From contig JBBWZQ010000090.1 in NCBI GenBank assembly GCA_039649115.1, forward strand, positions 1 to 6,468: a stretch of 6,468 nt of DNA, written 5' to 3'. A program made the translations under genes and the position numbers. Under the pieces are notes generated by a model. It was not told the DNA's origin, did not search any database, and saw only the letters and a program-made list of their open reading frames with translations. Below are positions 1-4,947 of this stretch, in pieces; position 1 is the stretch's first letter, and each line of letters opens with the position of its first letter. The stretch comes from DATEJJ01 sp039649115. GTDB lineage: Bacteria; Actinomycetota; Actinomycetes; Mycobacteriales; Micromonosporaceae.

Positions 1-1
1 G

Positions 2-355
2 GGTGCGGCGCAACGCAACGGTCGGCGCCTGGTGGTCACCCTGCTCAACGCGGAGCCGCTGCCGGTACGGGCCTGGCAGCAGGGCGCCTCCCTGCTCGAC
101 TGGGGCTTCTCGCTGCCCCGCGACGCGGCGGTCGGCCGGCTCGTGCAGCCCGGCGAAAGCCAGGCAGTACCGGCGCGGCCGCTGCCCGACCCCGGGCACA
201 CCGCTGCCGTACCGGCGGCCCGCCACGCGGCGGTGACCCTCGGCTTGTCCCGGAGCATGTTGAGCGTCGCGGGCGTCGGCCTGGCACTCATTCCGCTGGT
301 CGCGGTGATCGCACTGCGGCGTCACCGCCGCGCCCGCCGCGCCCGTGCCCAGTGA
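2..355 (+). CDS. D-alanyl-D-alanine carboxypeptidase-like protein, C-terminal fragment
   Basis: This is the 3' end of a gene that begins upstream of the window; 117 codons are visible before the TGA at 353-355. The visible part opens with GAAQRNGRRLVVTLLNAE, followed by a WQQGASLLDWGF stretch. This is the pattern I recall from the end of the catalytic domain of actinobacterial S11-family DD-carboxypeptidases, which trim the terminal D-Ala from peptidoglycan stem peptides outside the membrane. The catalytic SxxK, SxN and KTG motifs would lie upstream and cannot be checked. A Pro/Ala-rich linker follows, then a hydrophobic segment at about fragment residues 86-105 (MLSVAGVGLALIPLVAVIAL) and a basic tail RRHRRARRARAQ. 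This looks like a C-terminal membrane anchor with the tail inside, which places the enzyme domain outside. A GTG at 32 is an internal codon, not a start, because the frame is open to the window edge and the residues before it fit the family. A 100-nt gap separates it from ftsH. Confidence 0.75.
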   Translation, partial: GAAQRNGRRLVVTLLNAEPLPVRAWQQGASLLDWGFSLPRDAAVGRLVQPGESQAVPARPLPDPGHTAAVPAARHAAVTLGLSRSMLSVAGVGLALIPLVAVIALRRHRRARRARAQ

Positions 356-444
356 CAGTGCGGCGGCCGACGAGGAGCAGGTGCTCGCCATTGCCGGCGC
401 GTGCCGGACCGGGTACGACTTGATCGTTCAGGTTGCTTGCCTGT

Positions 445-450
445 GGAGGT
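445..450 (+). promoter_or_regulatory. Strong ribosome binding site of the ftsH paralogue
   Basis: GGAGGT lies 5 nt before the ATG at 456 (6 nt counted from GGAGG), a near-perfect Shine-Dalgarno sequence. It decides the start. The reading frame is also open back to a GTG at 345, but that codon overlaps the end of the upstream gene and has no comparable site. Confidence 0.85.
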
Positions 451-455
451 GGCAC

Positions 456-2546
456 ATGGTGATGGCAGGGCCGCAGGATCCACCGGACGGTCCCGCCGAG
501 CGCGGGTCGGCGGATGGTGGCATCCGGCAACGGCTGCGCCGGGGCCAGACTCCGCCACGGCCGTGGCGGGTCGAGGGCGTCGACGGCAACCCGCCGCAGC
601 AGCCGCCGCGCCGGCCGCGCTGGTCGCGACTGGTGATGCTGCTGGTGGGGCTGTTGATCGTCAACTGGGTCGTCTCGTCGCTGCTGCTGGGTCCGACGGC
701 CCGGACGACCGTTTCCTACACGTTCTTCCTGACCCAGGTCGACGGCCGCAACGTCAAGGAGATCACCTCCACCGGGGACACCATCCAGGGCGTCTTCAGC
801 AAGAAGGTGGCGTACCCGCCGGGCACCAAGGGCGCCGCCCAGGTCGACCGGTTCACCACCCAGCGGCCGTCCTTCGCCGCCGACAATCTGTTCCAGAAAC
901 TGCAGGCCAATGGGGTACTGGTCAATGCCAACCCGCCCGACCAGGCCGTACCGGTCTGGGAGCAGGTCCTCGTCGGGTTCGGCCCCACCCTGCTGCTCGT
1001 CGGCCTGCTGGTCTGGTTCTGGCGGCGGGCCGCGTCCGCCGGCGGGGGCCTGGGCGGCCTGGGTGGCATCGGCCGGTCCCGCGCCAAGCTGTACCAACCC
1101 GACTCGGCGCCGCGCACCACGTTCGCGGACGTGGCCGGCATCGACGAGGTCGAGAACGAGGTCACCGAGATCGTCGACTTCCTGCGCGAGCCGGAGCGGT
1201 ACCGCAAGCTGGGCGCGCAGATCCCCCGCGGGGTACTGCTGTCCGGCCCGCCCGGCGCCGGCAAGACCCTGCTGGCCCGCGCCGTGGCCGGCGAGGCCGA
1301 TGTGCCGTTCTTCTCCATGTCCGCCTCCGAGTTCATCGAGATGATCGTCGGCGTCGGCGCCAGCCGGGTACGCGACCTGTTCGAGCAGGCCAAGAAGGTG
1401 GCGCCGGCCATCATCTTCATCGACGAGCTGGACGCGATCGGGCGGGCCCGGGGCAGCGCCACCTCCATCGGCGGCAACGACGAACGGGAGCAGACCCTCA
1501 ACCAGATCCTCACCGAGATGGACGGCTTCACCGGCACCGAAGGCGTCGTCGTGCTGGCCGCCACCAACCGGCCGGAGATCCTCGACCCGGCCCTGCTGCG
1601 GCCCGGCAGGTTCGACCGGCGGGTCACCGTCAGCCCGCCCGACCTGGCCGGCCGGGCGCAGATCCTGCGGGTACACACCCGCGGCGTGCCGCTGGCCACC
1701 GACGTCAACCTGGACGCTCTGGCCGCGGCCACCCCGGGCATGGTCGGCGCGGACCTGAAGAACCTGGTCAACGAGGGCGCCCTGCTGGCCGCCCGGCGCG
1801 GGCACGACCAGGTCGGCGCGGCGGACTTCAGCGACGCGCTGGAAAAGGTCCTCCTCGGCACGGTACGGGGCATCATGCTCTCGCCCGAGGAGCGGGAACG
1901 CACCGCCTTCCACGAATCGGGACACGCCCTGCTCGGCATGCTGACCCCCGGCGCCGACCCGGTACGCAAGGTGTCGATCATTCCTCGCGGCCGGGCGCTC
2001 GGCGTGACGTTCCAGGCACCCGAGGCGGACCGGTACGGCTACTCGGAGAAGTACCTGCGCGGCCGCGTCGTCGGGGCGCTGGGCGGGCGCGCCGCCGAAG
2101 AGCTCGTCTACGGCGACGTCACCACCGGCGCGGAAAGCGACCTGGACCAGGTCAGCAGTATCGCCCGGCAGATGGTCGGCCGCTGGGGCATGTCCGAGGC
2201 GATCGGCCCGGTGAGCGTGCTGCCCCCACCCGGTCAGGAATCCCCGTTCGGCCTGGACGGGCTCGCCCCGGCCACCAAGGAACTCGTGGACCGCGAGGTG
2301 CGCCGCATCGTCGAAGAGTGCTACGAGGAAGCCGTCACCACCCTGCGCGGGCACCGCGACCAACTCGACACCCTGGCACACACCCTGCTCGAACACGAAA
2401 CCCTGGACGAGAGCCAGGCCTACGCCGCTGCCGGCATCGACCGGCAGCAGGCCCCCGCCGCGCGGGCCCGCGGTGAGGTGCCGGGCACCTCACCAGCTCC
2501 CGGCCTGCCACCCCCACCCGAAGCCGCGGACGCCGCCCCGATGTGA
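456..2546 (+). CDS. ftsH: FtsH-type ATP-dependent zinc metalloprotease (probable secondary paralogue)
   Basis: This is a 696-residue membrane-anchored AAA+ protease. FtsH hexamers extract and degrade membrane and damaged cytosolic proteins. Domains in order: cytoplasmic Pro/Arg-rich N-terminus 1-58; TM1 about 59-78; extracytoplasmic loop 80-167; TM2 about 171-189; Gly-rich linker; AAA+ domain; M41 peptidase; Pro/Ala-rich tail. Visible motifs are Walker A GPPGAGKT (264-271, Lys270), Walker B IIFIDELDAIG (Asp323, Glu324), the second region of homology starting ATNRP (369) with arginine fingers at about Arg385 and Arg388, zinc motif HESGH (His486, Glu487, His490) and a likely third zinc ligand Asp562 in TTGAESDL. 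All catalytic residues are intact. Two things are unusual. The N-terminal extension is long; E. coli FtsH enters the membrane almost at once. The pore loop reads EMIVGVGA, with Ile297 where EMFVGVGA is usual. In actinomycetes the main ftsH often neighbours tilS, hpt and folE, none of which is here, so I infer a second copy. The start is set by GGAGGT at 445. Confidence 0.96.
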   Translation: MVMAGPQDPPDGPAERGSADGGIRQRLRRGQTPPRPWRVEGVDGNPPQQPPRRPRWSRLVMLLVGLLIVNWVVSSLLLGPTARTTVSYTFFLTQVDGRNVKEITSTGDTIQGVFSKKVAYPPGTKGAAQVDRFTTQRPSFAADNLFQKLQANGVLVNANPPDQAVPVWEQVLVGFGPTLLLVGLLVWFWRRAASAGGGLGGLGGIGRSRAKLYQPDSAPRTTFADVAGIDEVENEVTEIVDFLREPERYRKLGAQIPRGVLLSGPPGAGKTLLARAVAGEADVPFFSMSASEFIEMIVGVGASRVRDLFEQAKKVAPAIIFIDELDAIGRARGSATSIGGNDEREQTLNQILTEMDGFTGTEGVVVLAATNRPEILDPALLRPGRFDRRVTVSPPDLAGRAQILRVHTRGVPLATDVNLDALAAATPGMVGADLKNLVNEGALLAARRGHDQVGAADFSDALEKVLLGTVRGIMLSPEERERTAFHESGHALLGMLTPGADPVRKVSIIPRGRALGVTFQAPEADRYGYSEKYLRGRVVGALGGRAAEELVYGDVTTGAESDLDQVSSIARQMVGRWGMSEAIGPVSVLPPPGQESPFGLDGLAPATKELVDREVRRIVEECYEEAVTTLRGHRDQLDTLAHTLLEHETLDESQAYAAAGIDRQQAPAARARGEVPGTSPAPGLPPPPEAADAAPM

Positions 2547-2601
2547 TTGACGCGTCAACGTTGATGCGTCAACCAACGCGAGGTATGGTTGACGCGTCAA
2601 C
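2546..2601. promoter_or_regulatory. Three-copy 14-bp palindromic operator array, probable MarR binding sites
   Basis: The core palindrome TTGACGCGTCAA is perfect at 2547-2558 and 2589-2600, and occurs with one change (TTGATGCGTCAA) at 2561-2572. Counted with one flanking base, the units are 2546-2559, 2560-2573 and 2588-2601, so they sit in slots 1, 2 and 4 of an exact 14-bp grid. Slot 3 (2574-2587) has no palindrome and holds most of the -10 box. Centres are 14 and 28 bp apart; the outer pair is 42 bp apart, close to four helical turns. Units 2 and 3 together also form an inverted repeat (2560-2575 with 2586-2601, one mismatch in 16). Twelve-to-sixteen-bp palindromes over the promoter of an autoregulated gene are typical of MarR-family operators, and the adjacent gene is a MarR. 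That this protein binds here is inference. The first unit starts at the last base of the ftsH stop codon. Confidence 0.78.
2561..2589 (+). promoter_or_regulatory. Predicted sigma-70-type promoter of the marR-reductase-LLM operon
   Basis: TTGATG (2561-2566) serves as a -35 box, followed by a 17-bp spacer and TATGGT (2584-2589) as a -10 box that keeps the key TA...T positions. Transcription would start near 2596. The -35 lies inside the middle palindrome and the start point inside the last one, so a bound repressor would block both recognition and initiation. The predicted start point excludes the upstream TTG at 2589 as a start codon for marR. Confidence 0.6.
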
Positions 2602-2618
2602 GAAATGGGGTGTCGGGC

Positions 2619-3110
2619 GTGGAAGACGGAGCCGGCAGCGCGGTGGTGGCGCGGCGCAGGATGACGGTCGCCGAGCTCGCGACCTGGCGCGCGCTGATCG
2701 ACACGACAGCGGAGCTCCGGCGGATCCTCGGGGCGCAACTGCTGCAGGAGACGAGCCTCTCACCCGCGGACTACCAGGTGCTGCTGGCACTGAGCGAGGC
2801 GGACGGCAGGCGGCTGCGGTCGTCTGAGCTGGCCGCGACCATCGACTGGGAGCGCAGCCGGCTGTCCCACCACCTCGCCCGGATGGAGCGGCGCGGCCTC
2901 ATCCGCCGCGACGACTGCGCCACCGACAGCCGCGGTGCCGAGGTCTGCATCACGGACGACGGAGCCGGGATGTTCCGGGGTGCGACCGCACCTCACATGA
3001 GAGCCATCAAGAAGCACTTCGCCGACGCCCTGACGCCCGAGCAGTTCGAGGCGCTCGCGGACATCCTGCGGGCGCTGCAGAGCCATCTCGGGGTGCGTGG
3101 TCATGACTAG
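2619..3110 (+). CDS. MarR-family winged-helix transcriptional regulator
   Basis: This is a dimeric ligand- or redox-responsive DNA-binding protein of about 163 residues, a normal MarR length. The winged helix spans about residues 47-118. It begins LSPADYQVLLALSEADG, has a recognition helix DWERSRLSHHLARMERRG (from Asp76), and a wing with the family D-x-R element (Asp103, Arg105) followed by ITDDG. The flanking helices needed for dimerisation are present. The start is uncertain. GTG at 2619 has GGGG at 2607-2610 as a weak ribosome site; GTG at 2610 (+3 residues) and ATG at 2661 are alternatives. TTG at 2589 lies upstream of the predicted transcription start. The gene overlaps the next by 8 nt, so the two are probably translated together. 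It is likely autoregulated through the palindromes at 2546-2601. Cys100 and Cys110 sit in the two wing strands and might be redox-active (speculative). The ligand is unknown. Confidence 0.9.
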   Translation: MEDGAGSAVVARRRMTVAELATWRALIDTTAELRRILGAQLLQETSLSPADYQVLLALSEADGRRLRSSELAATIDWERSRLSHHLARMERRGLIRRDDCATDSRGAEVCITDDGAGMFRGATAPHMRAIKKHFADALTPEQFEALADILRALQSHLGVRGHD

Positions 3111-3756
3111 CGGCGTGCTGTCGCCACGGATCGCCGTGCTCGGTGCGGGGCATGTCGGCCCGGTGATCGCGCGGGTCGTGGTGGAGGCCGGCTACCCGGT
3201 GTCGATCGCGGCATCGGGCGACCCGGAGAGGATCCAGCTGATAGCGGAGGTGCTGGTACCGGGTGCCGAGCCACGATGGGCCGCGGATGCCGTCGAGGAT
3301 GCCGACCTCGTGGTACTGGCGATCCCGCTGCACAAGTTCGCGACCTTCGACCCCGCCCTGGTGGCCGGAAAGCTCGTGGTCGACACGATGAACTACTGGC
3401 CGCCCGTCGACGGCGTCCAGGAGATGTTCGACGATCGCGAGTACGGCAGCAGCGAGATCGTCGCGCGGCGGCTTGCCGGGTCGACGATCGTCAAAGCACT
3501 CAACCACATCGGCTACCACGAGCTCGACGGCGAACGGCGACCGGCCGGCTCGCCGGAACGCCGGGCGCTGGGCGTCGCCGGCGACGACCCGGACGCGGTG
3601 GACACCGTGGCGGCCGTCATCGAGCGCATCGGCTACGACGCCGTGCGGCTGCACGGCCTGTGCGCCGGTCGCCTCCTCGAACCCGGCAGCCCCGTCTTCG
3701 GCGCATCCCTGCGCCGGACCGGGTTCGAGCTGGCCGTCGGCGCCAGAGCCGGATAG
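3103..3756 (+). CDS. F420/NADP oxidoreductase-type Rossmann protein (putative NADPH-dependent reductase)
   Basis: This 217-residue, probably cytosolic protein opens with a Rossmann fold: IAVLGAGHVG gives the dinucleotide loop G14-A-G16-H-V-G19, followed after the second strand by AASGDPERIQ. Further recognisable stretches are DADLVVLAIPLHKF, VVDTMNYWPPVDG (Met96-Asn97-Tyr98), KALNHIGYHEL (from Lys131) and a C-terminal GRLLEPGSPVFG (189-200). I associate this set with the F420_oxidored family (NADP oxidoreductase, coenzyme F420-dependent). Some members move hydride between NADP(H) and F420; many have no proven substrate. A role in regenerating reduced cofactor for the LLM enzyme downstream is inference. 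ATG at 3103 is preferred because GGGG at 3090-3093 is well spaced from it and too close to the GTG at 3097. The start overlaps the marR stop by 8 nt. F420 versus flavin or another substrate cannot be decided from sequence alone. Confidence 0.85.
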   Translation: MTSGVLSPRIAVLGAGHVGPVIARVVVEAGYPVSIAASGDPERIQLIAEVLVPGAEPRWAADAVEDADLVVLAIPLHKFATFDPALVAGKLVVDTMNYWPPVDGVQEMFDDREYGSSEIVARRLAGSTIVKALNHIGYHELDGERRPAGSPERRALGVAGDDPDAVDTVAAVIERIGYDAVRLHGLCAGRLLEPGSPVFGASLRRTGFELAVGARAG

Positions 3757-3790
3757 CCCGGCCGGTCCCCTTTCCCAGCTTCACCAACCA

Positions 3791-3796
3791 GAGGTG
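3791..3796 (+). promoter_or_regulatory. Ribosome binding site of the LLM oxidoreductase gene
   Basis: GAGGTG lies just before the ATG at 3801 (6 nt from GAGG to ATG). It fixes that ATG as the start, although the frame stays open far upstream inside the preceding gene. No promoter is visible in the 44-nt gap, which favours read-through from marR. Confidence 0.8.
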
Positions 3797-3800
3797 CACC

Positions 3801-4841
3801 ATGAAGTTCCCCCTTGTCCTCGGTCTCGACACCTTCGGCGATGTCACGCACGATGCCGACGACCGCCCGCTCTCGCACGCCCAGACGATCCGGAACCTCG
3901 TCGAACAGGGCGTGCTCGCCGACCAGGTCGGCGTGGACTTCTTCGGGATCGGTGAACACCACACCGACGACTTCCCGCTGTCGGCCGGCGACGTGGTACT
4001 CGCCGCGATCGCCGCGCGTACCAGCCGGATCCGGCTCGGGTCGGCGGTCACGGTACTGAGCTCGGACGACCCGGTACGGGTCTTCCAGCGATACGCCACG
4101 CTCGACGCCGTCTCCGGCGGCCGGGCGGAAGTCATCCTCGGACGGGGATCCAGCATCGACTCGTTCCCGCTCTTCGGTTACGACCTCGCCGACTACGAGG
4201 ACCTCTTCGAGGAGAAAGCCGCACTCTTCGCCGAACTGCGCAACGGCGGACCGGTCACCTGGCAAGGCAAGACCCGCGCACCGCTGGACAACCAGGATGT
4301 CGTGCCGCACACCGAATCCGGACCCTTCCCGGCCTGGATCGGCGTCGGCGGCAGCCCGCAGTCGGTCATCCGCGCCGCGCGCTACGGGTACTCGCTGATG
4401 CTCGCCATCATCGGCGGGTCACCGGCGCGCTTCGCACCCTTCTCCCAACTCTTCCGCCAGGCCCTGGCCAGGCTCGGACAGGCCGACCGACCGGTCGGCG
4501 TGCACTCCCCCGGGCACGTCGCGGATACCGACGAGAAGGCCCGCGAAGAGTTCTGGCCGCGCTACCTGGAGGTCATCCGCCACGTCAGCAAGACCCGCGG
4601 GTTCGCCATCCCGACCGAGGAGTCCTTCCGGTCGGAGGTCGGGCCGCACGGAGCGCTCTACGTCGGGTCGCCCGAGACCGTCGCGCGGAAGATCGCGGCC
4701 AACCTCACCGTCCTCGGCGCGAACCGCTTCGACCTGAAGTACGGCATGGGCGGCCTCTCCCATGGCGCCCTCATGACCAACATCGAGCTGTACGGCACGC
4801 GGGTGATCCCGCGGGTCCGCGAACTGCTGGCAAAGCCGTGA
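3801..4841 (+). CDS. LLM-class (luciferase-like) flavin/F420-dependent oxidoreductase
   Basis: This 346-residue protein has the length and pattern of a bacterial-luciferase-family TIM-barrel oxidoreductase. Such enzymes use reduced FMN (with O2, as monooxygenases) or reduced F420. Visible family features are the first strand LVLGLDTFGD, then VGVDFFGIGEHHTDDFPLS with the conserved Glu52-His53-His54, AAIAARTSRIRLGSAVTVLSSDDPVRV, the TLDAVSGGRAEVILGRGS segment that normally contacts cofactor phosphate, WIGVGGSPQSVIRAARYGY in the middle, and YVGSPETVARKIA near the C-terminus. There is no signal peptide or membrane segment, so it should be cytosolic. It is the last gene of the cassette, 44 nt after the reductase, with its own good ribosome site. 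The neighbouring reductase suggests a cofactor-supply pair and the MarR protein suggests induction by a small molecule; both are inference. Substrate and cofactor choice (FMN or F420) are not readable from the sequence. Confidence 0.94.
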   Translation: MKFPLVLGLDTFGDVTHDADDRPLSHAQTIRNLVEQGVLADQVGVDFFGIGEHHTDDFPLSAGDVVLAAIAARTSRIRLGSAVTVLSSDDPVRVFQRYATLDAVSGGRAEVILGRGSSIDSFPLFGYDLADYEDLFEEKAALFAELRNGGPVTWQGKTRAPLDNQDVVPHTESGPFPAWIGVGGSPQSVIRAARYGYSLMLAIIGGSPARFAPFSQLFRQALARLGQADRPVGVHSPGHVADTDEKAREEFWPRYLEVIRHVSKTRGFAIPTEESFRSEVGPHGALYVGSPETVARKIAANLTVLGANRFDLKYGMGGLSHGALMTNIELYGTRVIPRVRELLAKP

Positions 4842-4880
4842 CCCGCGCCAGCCGATCAGTTCCATTCCGTCACGCCCGTC

Positions 4881-4914
4881 CGGGGCGAGCCGGGACCGGG
4901 CACGGCCGGCCCCG
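4881..4914 (+). terminator. Weak GC-rich hairpin after the LLM gene (possible terminator)
   Basis: CGGGGC (4881-4886) pairs with GCCCCG (4909-4914) around a GC-rich loop. There is no T-run after it, so it is not a textbook Rho-independent terminator. Its place, between the cassette and a gene with its own promoter-like signal, is the main support. Confidence 0.2.
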
Positions 4915-4922
4915 CAAATGTC

Positions 4923-4935
4923 TACCCCGGGGGTA
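4923..4935. promoter_or_regulatory. 13-bp palindrome TACCCC-G-GGGGTA, candidate operator
   Basis: Two perfect 6-bp arms flank a single central G. The TAcccc...ggggTA form resembles operators of the CsoR/CstR/RcnR family of small all-helical repressors (established type: G/C tracts flanked by TA). No such repressor gene is visible here. It overlaps the first two bases of the -10 box of the next gene, so a protein bound there would block it. It could instead be the binding site of the LacI-type protein encoded immediately downstream, although LacI-family sites usually have an even, CG-centred symmetry. Confidence 0.5.
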
Positions 4936-4947
4936 ATATCTCCGGCG
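4934..4947 (+). promoter_or_regulatory. -10 box positioned for a leaderless transcript
   Basis: TAATAT (4934-4939) is followed by exactly 7 nt and then the GTG at 4947. In actinobacteria this is the usual geometry of leaderless mRNAs, where transcription starts on the first base of the start codon. No Shine-Dalgarno sequence is correctly placed, since the GGGGG at 4929-4933 is too far away. No convincing -35 box is visible. Confidence 0.55.

Noticed and set aside
391..420. TTGCCG - 18 bp - TACGAC as a promoter for ftsH
   Set aside because: The -10 match is poor and no operator or other support is visible; too weak to annotate, though some promoter in 356-455 is plausible.
345..455. GTG at 345 as an earlier ftsH start
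   Set aside because: It overlaps the upstream gene's end and lacks a ribosome site, while ATG 456 has GGAGGT at ideal spacing.
288..2396. Minus-strand open frame of about 700 codons opposite ftsH
   Set aside because: It mirrors the high-GC ftsH codons, its translation is low-complexity with no recognisable domain, and the + strand frame has every FtsH motif.
401..2476. Long + strand frame inside ftsH in another phase
   Set aside because: An Arg/Pro/Gly-rich out-of-frame reading of ftsH, with no motif.
2589..2618. TTG at 2589 as the marR start
   Set aside because: It lies within the last palindrome, upstream of the predicted transcription start, with no ribosome site.
3276..3800. N-terminal extension of the LLM protein back to 3276
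   Set aside because: The region is the reductase gene read in another phase; ATG 3801 has a good ribosome site and the family's normal N-terminus.
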